NCBI RefSeq assembly: GCF_945859705.1
Contig: NC_079136.1
Coordinates: 1,033,501 to 1,097,500, forward strand
Reading direction: 5' to 3'
From: Episyrphus balteatus
Taxonomy: Eukaryota; Arthropoda; Insecta; Diptera; Syrphidae
Length of the DNA stretch: 64,000 nt
The translations under genes were made by a program, and so were the position numbers. Of the stretch, positions 1-11,521 are shown piece by piece (within the stretch, counting starts at the first letter, position 1; the number at the start of each line of letters is the position of its first letter). Below the pieces are notes generated by a model. That model was not told where the DNA came from and did no database searches. It saw nothing but the letters and a program-made list of their open reading frames with translations.

Positions 1-3000
1 TTCAAGACGAAAAAGTAAATAAGATTAAATAAAGTGTCTGCTTTGGTTAAATTTATATCTATGCCACATTGTTTGTTGAAACCTTTAAGAAAAAAAAATG
101 GGTTAACCAAACCGAGTTCCATTCAAAAGACTTCACCGGAAACGTGTAGATCTTTTGTTATCTGGCTTTCAGAAGACATATTTATGCATTCACCTGTGTT
201 TCAAATCGTATCTTGGTATCTCTTCTCCATCTAATTAATTCGAAAGTCTAACCACAAAAACAACATTATGACTTTCATCGGAATTGGCAAAAAGCACAAA
301 AGAAACCCTTTGACTTTCTCTCAAAAACTCGTTGAATGTGGCAAATTTGTTGCGACACAAGAATTGAGGAGGATGTAGAATCTTGAAAAATTATTATTAT
401 TATCAAATTAAATTAAAGAAATTATATGAGTAGGCTGTATTGTATGTGTTTAGTGTGCAAATGAAGAAGCGACATAAGTGCGAGATGAGAACAAAACATA
501 ATTTGGGTCCTTTCGTTTTCCTTGCTGGTAGAGGTAGTATGTACTTTGAGGGAATTAAGTAGAACATTTATTCTGATGACGAGCACAAATCAAAAGCTGA
601 ATATTTTACCTATATACACCCTGTGTAAGCCCTCGAAAAACCCCCTGTACGCTCCTAAAAGTATGCATCAAGTGTGTTTTATTTAACATAATTATTAAGC
701 TGGAAAACTTACACACAGAGTCTCTTCTCTCTCGCTTGCAATTAATACTCATGCCAGGAGCAGAGGAGCACACATCACATCACGAATCACGAGATGATGA
801 TTATACGATGATGATGAACGAAAACGATGCCAACACAACACACAGAACAGAAAACACACTAGAGCGCCCAGATTTATGCCATACAAATTAAACATGTATG
901 CAAGCAAGTAAGCAAGCACCAACCAAACCATATCATTTCATCAAGGACTAAAGAAGCCCTATCATTTTGCTTTGCTTTGCTTTCGTCGAGTTCTTTAACA
1001 TAGACGAGAGTATGGAGGAATGTCAGTTGTGTTGTTGATGATGAGTTGGTGGATGCTGTTGCTGTTAAGTTTATGATGATGATGGTGAATGGCAGTGTGG
1101 GTGGTTTATTATAACCTTGTTAACATCATGGGCCCTTTATGAGCCCACGTACTTCTACTATTTATAAGCAGAATAAAATGAAAAAAAAAAACATGAAATG
1201 AAAGGTTTCCACTTCCTAAATTGATATTTGCATCACTAAATAAGGCTTACACGGACGGATTTGTTAAACAAAAGAGAGCAAAAGGCAGTGCAATTTGTTT
1301 TAATTTTTCGAAGAATATAGTGAATGAATAAACATGCAAATGGGTCACAAGTAGGCTTATACTCTTTTACAGTCAATCAAATTAGTATTCGTTGTATGCG
1401 CTTGTTTTTGTTTAGTCATTTTCTAAAAGAACAAAAACAAAATGTCAACTTTATTTTGCTTTCAAATTAAAGAATTAATGGCATCAATTTAATATTTCCA
1501 AGAAAATAAGTAAATATGTTGAATATCGTTGATGTTGTATGGCATGCTTCAGTCTGTTTGAAGAATGACTTCCCCATTCTGTAAAGTAAAGCTAATTTGT
1601 TTTTACGAAAACGACCGAAAGCTAATCTGATTTTAAAGCTTTTTTTGTATTTATCCACAGTTTCAAATTGTATTAATACATTTATCTCATCTCATTTTTC
1701 TAAAAGAAAAAAGGTCAAAGAGTAAGTTTTTGTTGTTGGACTCCGTGATAAACTTTTCTGAATGAATTTCGAAGTCTCACGAAAACATGGTGGAAATTTG
1801 GTAACTTTTTAATAACATTGATATCTTTTCCACCACGATCCGCTCTAATCCGCAGTCGTTTTTTAATGTTTAAGAAACGGATTTTTTTTTTCAGAGTATT
1901 TTGCCATTTTGTTTCTTGGATTTTTTCTAGCGTTCCACAACCCGCGATTTTGAATTTTCCTTTTATTTCGCACATTAATTTGCATTCTGATATTTCGTTC
2001 CTCTAAAAGTGCTTAATTCAATTTCAATTTTTCAATTTCGAAAATTGTGAATTCCAACGTTTTCTTCGAACCTAATTCTGCAAGACCAAACCAAGTTTTA
2101 CTTCTGCGTGGTTATGTATGCTAGGTCAAGAAAATGCATCAGTAAATGTGTTGAATTAAAAATTACAATTGCACACTTTGTTACTCTAAACAAACATTTT
2201 TTCAGTACTGCAAAATTTGGAAAGCCAAAATTCTGTAATTTAAAGTTATGGATTTTAAAATTCTGTACAAAAAAAAATTAGTCCACGCCCAAATTCTACA
2301 TCAAACATTGTTCTGTATTTCAAAAATTATTTTTTCCATTTACATATTTTTCTGCTATAGAATTTTGAAAACCAAAACATTTTGTAAAGCAGAATTGGCA
2401 ATACAGAAGCACGGCCAATGAAGAATTTTTGAATAAAAAATTATTGTTTAAGGTACATAGTTTTCAAATATTTAACAGAATTTTGGAATACAGAGTTTTA
2501 GAAACCGAATTTTGGCATTTACAGAATGTTACCTAATTCATATTCGGTGGTTAGATGAACACTATTAAATTATGAACTTACAACTTCTTCTTTGTTCAAA
2601 ATAAATTTGGTTAAAATTAAAGCAAGCAAATTTTTTTTTAATTTTTTTTTTAATTGAAATAACATAATTGTTTTGGACATTAAAACCTTTTAAAAAGATC
2701 TTTTTGTTGTTTCAAAGATTATTTTTTAAGTTTTTATTCAATATCTTTTACAATTAAAATATAAACTGTTTTTCATGAATTTTTTATTAAAAAGCCTTAA
2801 TATTCTAAGCAATTTTTACTGCACCCTTGGAAGTTCAAATAAGCCTTTTTTGAGAATGCTTGAAAACCCTTGTCTCAAAGATTTCCGATACCAATTGGTC
2901 GAAAAAAAATTCTTCTTTGGAAAATATCACGCGATGCACATCTCTTTGAAAAATGTTTCTTCTTTGGATTTTAAAATTAGAAATTCGATTCGACCCATTT

Positions 3001-5019
3001 TTAACAAAGATATGGCTTTAAAAAGTCCTTAGAAATTCGGATTGCAAAAACCTAACCTCATTTTACTTTCCAAACCTTTGCACAGATTTTAAGTTTTGGA
3101 AAAGCACTTTTTAAAACGGAGAAAAAAAACATAAAAAATTAGTTGACATCGTTAGTGTGTAAACATTATCCGAACGCGTGGCGTTACTCAAATGCATTAA
3201 ATTGAATATTTTTTTTGGGTAAAGCACAACAATGTACATCATTGTTAGAAACTAATATCGAAACAGTTCGTTTTTGCAGCAAACTGCACACAAAATCTCA
3301 TTAAATTGTTTTGTATTCTCAGTTTTTTTTGTAGTAAAATATATTTTTTTTATACAGAGTATCAATTACTTGTGCACGGTGGAAAAAAATATTTTCAGTT
3401 TTGACTGAATAAACCTTTGCGTTTTGGTTGAAACTGGTTGGGTATATCGAAAAAAAAAATAGAAGCTGCAGCTGTTAATACAAAAAGTTGTGGAAAAAAA
3501 ATAAATGTTCTAAAATTTAGACAGTTTAATCCAGATATTAAAGTATTATTAATAATATCATCCATGTTATAAAGAGTGCAAAAGCTGCAAGAAATTCTAA
3601 AAGCTGCCATATGGAAATTAAATTATTTTCTGCTCCTTTTATTTAAAATTCGACTTAAAGGTAATCTTTAGCAATCCTTAAGTAAGTATACCTAACCTTA
3701 ACTATTCTTTCCTTTAAAATAAATGAAATCCTGCCCTGAAATTGCCTTGGCGCGTGTGAGTAAATCTAATCGAGTTGTGATGAAATTTATGATTTTGTAA
3801 TAAAATATCTTTTCAACGACGAATATAAATGAAAAACATTCCTCTTGATATTTTTCATCAGTAAATGATGAAACCTCTTCGTATGTTGTATAGAAATGAA
3901 TATGCATTCAATACAATTTATAATCCTATTTATCAGATATTGCGCAGAAAAATGTTTAACATTCTTGATTCTTTAAAGAAAAAAAAAATTTCAAAAGTGT
4001 TTCTGTGTGTGTGTTTTTTTTTCTGCTATTTAAAGAACGTCTTTTGAAATCTTTTCAAACAAAATTAATGCAAGTAAAGAAAAACAAAATTTGAGTAAAT
4101 ATTACCAGCAATTACAACAAGTTAAAAAAAGAGAAAAGGTAGAAAAAAAAGTTGAAAAGTGCCTACACCTTTTGTGTTGTTTTATTTTATTTATTTTAAA
4201 AACCCGCCACGCTCATTAACACTTTACCTTAATTGCTTCCAAAAGGTACACAAAAGGAAATTAATCACTTTCAAACAAAGAGAGAGAAGAAAGAGAAAGG
4301 GAAAATGGAAATCTTTTCCACCCATTAACTGAATTATTGTACTTCAACCGTCTCAAGTTTTCAAGTCAAACGTTCTTATACACAAAAAATATTCCCATTT
4401 TAAGAAGGCTGTAAAAGTTATAAGTCTATTTAAAAAAAAATACCACAAAGGACCGATTGGTCAATTACATACAAAAAAAGAAACAGAATAATGGCAATCC
4501 CTAACGGAATTATAAATCATTTGGTTAGCATTTTAAAAATTCATTGCAAAAGACCCTATAGGGGCAAAGAATGATTGCCATTATTGTGTGCAAGTCTTGA
4601 AAATGCGGATTGGCTATTTGTGAAAAAATTTGCATATTTTCTTCTTTCTATTTTATTTTTTTTTTGTTGAATAGACAATTTTCAATTGAGAGTGTATTAT
4701 TTAGAGAGTGTTGAATACTTGTACAATATCATATATGGGAAAAGTGTTCAATAATTTTGTTTGGATGTTAAATGGTTTTGAAAGCACATAGGAATAGCAA
4801 TTGGATTGTGTGTCGACTACTGTCGAGTGGAGAGACTTTTCAATAAAATAGATATCCATTGAATGTTTTCTTTTATCGTTTGAGTAAAATATGCGGGGTT
4901 TGGAGTTTCATAATGTGCTCGGAGTATGTGAACTTACATAAAATAAGTAAGTTGATTTGCTTAGAAAAAAAAAAAAAGAAATTTCGCAAAGCTTTCAACT
5001 TGATTGACTGTTTATGTTG
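1..5019. other. CASK intron sequence, no gene seen
   Basis: AT-rich sequence with many A and T runs. Positions about 770-1090 hold imperfect GAT/ATG and CA-rich simple repeats. Positions about 2200-2540 repeat short variants of AATTCTGTA/CAGAATTTTGG in both orientations and may be the relic of a miniature element. The short open frames carry no recognisable protein. Confidence 0.5.
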
Positions 5020-8000
5020 ATAGTCTATTGAATAGACCCTTTTGGATGGAACAAATTCGTTCAAGAGTTTTTATTGCTGATTATGATTCCTTGGCATACA
5101 AGAATACTTCAGCCAAAAGTGCTACTAAATCCATTGGTGCATTTCTGAGAAAACGGCAACACTGGTCGGTTTTCAGTTTTTTTGATTTAACTCGAAAACC
5201 AAGCCTGACTTTGAAATTGTTCAAAGACACTTTTCATAGCAAATTAAATTTTCTGTCAAGTTAAGATGGTTAAAAAATTTTAAAAATTATTTTTGACTAA
5301 AATTCTAACCTAAAATCAAAGAAAAAAAAGTTAAAAAATTGACAATTTTATTTTTTTTTACTAAATCAAGGGGCATTTTGTGTCTGTAGCCGGGACGTCC
5401 AAACTTTGTACTAATGAAATAAAGTAGAGGTAAAATCCTTTGATAATACGTAATTTTTAATTTTTTTTGTCAAGAAACAACTTAAATGTACCTATTCAAA
5501 AACTAGCACTTTTTCTAAATTTTGACTTTTTTAGTGAAAAGCAAGTTTTTAAAACTCGATAAAATCCTATTAATTGGTAACTTTTAGACTTTTAAAGTAA
5601 ACATACTTCGAGGGATTGATTTAATATAAACTAAATATGACAAACAAAAAAATTTATTTGCATCCTTATGGCCTTTTGTGCAATTTTGTGTATGTGCATT
5701 TTTATAAATACGGGTCGAATGGATGGACGGAGAGCCATTAGCTTTGGTCTATTGCATAGAAGAACATTTAATACCAACTCATTTACTGTTTTCAATGGCC
5801 TGAAAAACAATTCTTGTAAAATCCGCGACCAACGAAAAGTTTCTCTTGAAAAACGAAAAAAATACTGTAATGAGTTTGAAACAAAATAGCTCAGGCAAAT
5901 TAGTAAATCAAATTGCACTTTTCGCGGGACAAATTTTTTTCATGGAACGTGTTTAGGTGAATGTCCTGAATGAATTTTTTGGGATGATAAGATATCGGGA
6001 ACAGCCGCCATCTTGGAAAAGAGGTCGGTGCCGTTTTTATTTTATAACTCCATTTTTACTCATTTAAACCAAAAATGTCCGAGGATAAACTTATTATCAA
6101 TTAAATTATCTAAAAAATGATATACAAATGAATTCCGTGAGTTAGTTAAATTCAATTTTATAGTCGGTCAAAGTCCGGGTTCTTCTCGCTCGGTTAAGAC
6201 AATATGACATTTTTTCAAATATCTGAAGAACTTTTGATTTGTTTGGGATTTTCTTCAAGAATGAATTATAGCACTTTTAATTATCTATGAAATGAACCCT
6301 TTATTGTTTTTGTAACCATCACATTGTAGAAGCAACCAAACGTCGAGGTCATGATATACGATTTTTTAACTGAACTTATTTGGGATTTCAATAGTTCAAA
6401 TAAACAATCAAAAATTAAACACAATAGTCTCGAAAAGGTAACGGCTTACACACCTCATAATTGAGTTATACTTATCGTAATGCTGAGATTGAGGTGTTCA
6501 TGTTTTGGAAAAATGACAGGGCATCAGTTCTTATATTTAGAATCTTAAATAGTGTCACTTTAGCTTGTTCACGTTAATTGGAAAATTCACTTCATTTAAA
6601 ACCTCGAAAACCATATAAAGGTTAACATTAAAGATTTCAAACTTTGAATTCAATATTTAGACGAATATAGTTAAAAAACTGTTTACTTATATTTTGGTTA
6701 TACCTCCACTTCAAAAATTTGCTCGGTCTAATAGAAGAAAACTTGTTATTTTCTCACTTTTGACTAGTAGAATGTGAACTTCGACGTTAGATGGCTTATA
6801 CATTATGTTGGTTACAGTTTAGATAAAGGGCTCATTTTATAGATAATCAAAAGTGCTATAATTCATTCTTGAAGAAAATCCCAAACAAATCAAAAGTTCT
6901 TCAGATATTTGAAAAAATATCATATTGTCTTAACCTTGCGAGAAGAATTTGGACTTTGACCGACTATAAAATTGAATTTAACTAACTCACGGAATTCATT
7001 TGTATATCATTTTTTAGATAATTTAATTGTGAATAAGTCTATCCTCGGACATTTTTGGTTTAAATGAGTAAAAATGGAGTTATAAAATAAAAACGGCACC
7101 AACCTCTTTTCCAAGATGGCGGCTGTTCCCGATATCTTATCATCCCAAAAAATTCACTTTTACGATAAGGACATTCACCTAAACACGTTCCATGAAAAAA
7201 ATTTGTCCCGCGAAAAGTGCAATTTGATTTACTAATTTGCCTGAGCTATTTTGTTTCAAACTCATTACAGTATTTTTTTCGTTTTTCAAGAGAAACTTTT
7301 CGTTGGTCGCGGATTTTACAAGAATTGTTTTTCAGGCCATTGAAAACAGTAAATGAGTTGGTATTAAATGTTCTTCTATGCAATAGACCAAAGCTAATGG
7401 CTCTCCGTCCATCCATTCGACCCGTATTTATAAAAATGCACATACACAAAATTGCACAAAAGGCCATAAGGATGCAAATAAATTTTTTTGTTTGTCATAT
7501 TTAGTTTATATTAAATCAATCCCTCGAAGTATGTTTACTTTAAAAGTCTAAAAGTTACCAATTAATAGGATTTTATCGAGTTTTAAAAACTTGCTTTTCA
7601 CTAAAAAAGTCAAAAATTTAGAAAAAGTGCTAGTTTTTGAATAGGTACATTTAAGTTGTTTCTTGACAAAAAAAATTAAAAATTACGTATTATCAAAGGA
7701 TTTTACCTCTACTTTATTTCATTAGTACAAAGTTTGGACGTCCCGGCTACAGACACAAAATGCCCCTTGATTTAGTAAAAAAAAATAAAATTGTCAATTT
7801 TTTAACTTTTTTTTCTTTGATTTTAGGTTAGAATTTTAGTCAAAAATAATTTTTAAAATTTTTTAACCATCTTAACTTGACAGAAAATTTAATTTGCTAT
7901 GAAAAGTGTCTTTGAACAATTTCAAAGTCAGGCTTGGTTTTCGAGTTAAATCAAAAAAACTGAAAACCGACCAGTGTTGCCGTTTTCTCAGAAATGCACC

Positions 8001-8126
8001 AATGGATTTAGTAGCACTTTTGGCTGGAGTATTCTTGTATGCCAAGGAACCATAATCGCCAATAAAAAGTCTTGAACGAATTTGTTCTATTTTTGCTCTG
8101 GAGCTCGGGTCTATTAAATAGACTAT
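5020..8126. mobile_element. 3.1 kb palindromic (long inverted repeat) element
   Basis: Two arms of about 1.3 kb are inverted copies of each other: roughly 5020-6350 and 6780-8126, symmetric about 6570, with a diverged loop of about 430 bp. The 288-nt stretches 5631-5918 and 7217-7504 translate identically in opposite directions, so arm identity is high. Each outer end carries the near-palindrome GTCTATT-n-AATAGAC. There is no transposase-like reading frame. It fits a non-autonomous foldback-like DNA transposon. A clear target duplication was not found. Sitting in an intron, its transcript would fold into a very long hairpin. Confidence 0.85.
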
Positions 8127-9660
8127 GAAGCATAATTTTAAAAACAGTTTTATGCTTAACATTTCAATATTTTTTTAAAGAAATGTCTTTAATCAGTGCG
8201 TGGAACATTTACTATTTAAAAATTTCAGAATATTATTAAATAATCTTCTGAAAATTTTAAATAGTAAAATTTTGTTGCTAAATATGTATCAATTCTCGAA
8301 TGGTTTTTCAAAAAATTAAACGAATGTTCTTGCAGTGAATAACTTTTTCATTACTGTTGCAGGAATATTTTGGAGGCGAGGAGTCGAATTTGAAAAAATC
8401 TTGGAGCTTTCAAAATTTTCCCAAAACAAGCATGACATTTTTTCTTAGGAGATTTTTTTTTTTTTGCAAATCGGAAATCAAAATTTTAATGAGCGAGTAA
8501 AATGTTGAAGGATCCAGTTTAGCGTTGTTTTTTGAATGCTTGCTTACTTGTTAGTTCACATGTAAAGATGCGTTAGTCTCGATGTTTAGTTCTTCCATTT
8601 TGCTCATTTTTTTTTCAAGTTCAAATTTCAACATGTTTCACAACATTTCAATTTAAAACATGCTAAAATATGTAAAAAGGATATTTCTTTTCCTTACTAA
8701 AATAGAAAGGGAACGATTGTCGAAATAGTTTTATCATTTAAAAAAAAAATGCACTTCTTATACAAATAATCATGTTTATCAAAAAAAAAAAAAAAAAAAA
8801 AAACAAAAGCGTCTTCCATGGGTCAAAAATGGGTTTAATGATTTTTCTCATAGTTTCTTTAGTGAGAACTAAACGAAATTCAAATAGGACCACACTGCAG
8901 GAAACAGCTTTACAAACCGAATTATCAAAATTGGTTCACTCAGTCCAAAGTTATGAGGTAACAAACATTTAAAAAAAAAAAAATACAGACGAATTGAATA
9001 CCTCCTCCTTTTTGGAAGTCGTTAAAAAAATAGCCAATTTAAACATTTACAAATTACAAATTTACTATCATTAAATCAAATTGTACTTGTACTGTACTTT
9101 TTTTTTACATCAAGTTATTTTTCAAATCAAATTCACCTTCTGAAAATCAGATGCGCATGAATTTATCAATTAATTAACTCTATACTTCACATATAAAAAT
9201 GTAACTATTGCTTCGTAAATTTCTCTTATAAACCTGCCCAGCTGGTATCAAATTCAAGTTATGACACTGGTCACTTGGGCTTAATTTAAGACCTCACTCT
9301 TCTTAATCAATTAAAATCGAAAAAAAAAGACTGGAAACAAAATTTGAAGGTTTTTGATATTTTTCTAGTAATACTCAACAGTAAAAACCTTCTAACAAAA
9401 AACTTTAAATTAAAATTGTATTAAAGTTTAGCTCCTCACGAGCTAATTTCTAATCAGAAAAGTCTTCGATTTTTTTAAGTGAAAACTTCAAACAAGAAAC
9501 AAGATGAAACGAAAAATCGACAGAAAAAAAATCAATTGATAATAACTTTTTTGTTTTGATAGATAGATGAATGAAATTTATACAGTAGGTAGGTACATAA
9601 TTACATAAACTATAATTGTGCAATTTCAGTTAATTTAAATTTTTTAAGTCTTTTTCGAAA
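8127..9660. other. Intron sequence without gene
   Basis: AT-rich, with a long A run near 8780-8802. One copy of the short ACCGACTTCC-type repeat lies at about 8991-9030 on the minus strand. Nothing else recognisable. Confidence 0.5.
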
Positions 9661-10115
9661 CACGTTATATCTTTTGATCTAGAGCAAAAAAATTCGACAT
9701 GGTTGGCTTTAAAAAATTCTTCCATTTTTTGTAAGCATGCTAAAAATATAATTGAAGCGTCATATAAAATGTGAAAGAATAAGTTTTCAGACGATATAAA
9801 ATATATTATAGGTTGTCATAGAAAAAAATTGATTAAATGGTGTTAGAAGAGAAAAAGATCGATTTTTTTTTTTTTGCATTTTTGATAAAAACTGATAAGG
9901 TTCGAAAAATTATAGCTCTTTTTGTAGGTGTTGTATAGACATGGTTGATATAAATATTTTGAGCTGAAACAATAAGCTTCCAGATGGTATAAAATTTATT
10001 GTAGGTCATATTAAGATTTAAAGTTGATGGAATAAAAAGAGGTAGATTTGTTCGATTTTTTTTTTTTGCAAGAAAAATGATTTTTAAGGTTTTATTTCTA
10101 GCAAGTATAAATTGC
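9660..10115. repeat. Dispersed repeat family R1, copy 1
   Basis: Shares long stretches with 13799-14275 and 37565-38010: TATCTTTTGATCTAGAGCA, TTCGACATGGTTGGCTTTAA, GAAGCGTCATAT, a block about AAGCTT-CAGATGATATAAAAT and TAGCTCTTTTTGTAG. Inside each copy the roughly 150-bp module (GATATAAAATTTATTATAGG) occurs twice in diverged form. No terminal repeats were found. Confidence 0.7.
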
Positions 10116-10823
10116 ACACATGTTGTTTTTTTTTTTGTGTCGAAAGTCGTTTTTGAGATATTGATAGTTACGCGTTTTCAATATGGAGGACGCCCCAAAA
10201 ATCCAAACATGATACAAACTGTGGTTTGCACTCAGATTCAACCGTTCTAAAAATGCATCAACATTTTACTGTCGTCATTTTTTTTCGAATTCCTTTTATT
10301 GGCTGAACTATTCGTAAGTAAACGTTGTTTTTTTTTTTTTTAATTTCGGTAATATTTAAGATTTTCGAAATTTTTCGCCCTGAAGTTTAGTCAACAAAAT
10401 TCGACTATTGATATGGCTATAAGTCGTCAAACTACAGAAATACAAAACCCTTTTCTAGTGAAAATAGAGTTATTGGGAAAACCAATATGTAACTGACTTT
10501 TATTGTTAAATTTTTATCACATTTATTTCAACAAGAAAATAATTGTCTGCAATATCTATTTTCGATGCTGCACATTTCTTCCCTCTGGCGATTTACTCGC
10601 AGCTCTTAACATTCATTTAATTTTTTTTTTATTGCCTGTGATAATTATAACCGAATGAATTCAATAAAAAGAGAAAACATTCATATTCCACAGGACACCA
10701 TCTGGTAAAAATTTTTCAATAATTTTCTATGGAAGGTTGTTTTATTTATTTTTTTTTTTTTTTTTGTTTTACTTCACAATCGTTATCCTTTTTGATTTGT
10801 GAATTGAGAGAGAAAAAAAGTTG
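10116..10823. other. Intron sequence without gene
   Basis: AT-rich with long T runs near 10330 and 10750. The left end of the antisense nested transcript probably reaches about 10740. Confidence 0.4.
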
Positions 10824-10901
10824 CTATATAAGAGAAACATTTAATTGACTTTTTTTTTCTTTCAACTTCAATAATAATGATGATCCGTGGAACTGTGCCG
10901 T
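10824..10901 (-). CDS. Nested antisense small gene, exon 3 and stop
   Basis: Minus-strand acceptor tttttcttctgcag is followed by 25 codons in phase 0 (TAQFHGSSLLLKLKEKKSQL then NVSLI) and TAG at 10826-10824. The end is basic and would be the C-terminal tail after the membrane segment of exon 2. On the minus strand an AATAAA signal sits about 75-85 nt past the stop (plus-strand tttatttatt at 10741-10750), which supports a transcript end. The last residues are encoded by A-rich sequence and are the least certain part. Confidence 0.48.
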   Translation of the reverse strand, partial: TAQFHGSSLLLKLKEKKSQLNVSLI

Positions 10902-10995
10902 CTGCAGAAGAAAAATGGTTAACAATTTGCTGAGTAATCATTTTCATTTATTTTTGTTTTGCTGTTTTTTTTTTCTATTTTTTTCAAATACTTAC

Positions 10996-11138
10996 GGCAG
11001 CTATATTGCTATCATCATCTATATTGCCAGTGGGTTCGATCGCCACAGCCTTAATGATTAACGAGTTGTCTTTGCTACAGAGTCCTTTGCTCTGTTGCGA
11101 TATATAAATTAGGTAAACGGCGAGCAATAAATATAAAC
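10996..11138 (-). CDS. Nested antisense small gene, exon 2 (membrane segment)
   Basis: A 143-nt exon (phase 1 to phase 0) on the minus strand. Its acceptor has an excellent pyrimidine tract (cttcttctccttcgattctcag then ctcag) and the donor is gtaagt at 10995-10990. After the split glycine it encodes LYLLLAVYLIYI, a hydrophobic run that looks like a single membrane helix, then SQQSKGLCSKDNS and LIIKAVAIEPTGNIDDDSN ending IAA. The upstream intron is about 320 bp and the downstream one 94 bp, typical fly sizes and much shorter than the CASK introns. The exon lies opposite to the host gene, inside a CASK intron. No family recognised; a small membrane or secreted protein is the inference. Confidence 0.55.
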
Positions 11139-11460
11139 CTGAGCTGAGAATCGAAGGAGAAGAAGAAAAAAGTATAGATTTTCAAAACATGTCTCCACGA
11201 AGAAGCATTTTCTTTATTTCCTGGAATTGACCGACAAGATTTTCCTTTTTTTTTTGCCTGGAGTTACTGATTCGTGAAAAGATTAGGAATTGACTCCTTG
11301 AACTGGCAATTATTTAAACTGTTTCAAGCGACATCAGATCCAACAAAGTTAAATTAGAAATTTTATATCATAAAATTAAATATCGTCCTTGTTCTTAATA
11401 CGAAAAAATAATAAGAAAAAAAAATTTAAATGACAGCTGCAATTTTATGCTTGAGTTTAC

Positions 11461-11521
11461 CCTCATCGCCGCCGAACCCGGAAGAGAAAAGCAATCCGTG
11501 TGACGTACAATTAAAACACAT
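11461..11521 (-). CDS. Nested antisense small gene, exon 1
   Basis: On the minus strand an ATG at 11521-11519 in good fly context (CCAA before it) opens MCFNCTSHGLLFSSGFGGDE, 20 codons plus one base, ending at the donor GAGG|gtaaac. It joins in frame to the exon at 11138-10996. The segment is GC-richer than the flanks. The three exons together give a 282-nt coding sequence (93 residues) with consistent phases and good splice sites. I do not recognise the protein. Two cysteines and the glycine-rich stretch precede the membrane segment. Whether the true start lies further upstream cannot be told. Confidence 0.5.

Noticed and set aside
5631..5918. 95-codon frame repeated at 7217-7504
   Set aside because: It is duplicated only because the two arms of the palindrome are inverted copies. 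The content is not protein-like and the overlapping opposite frame is equally open.
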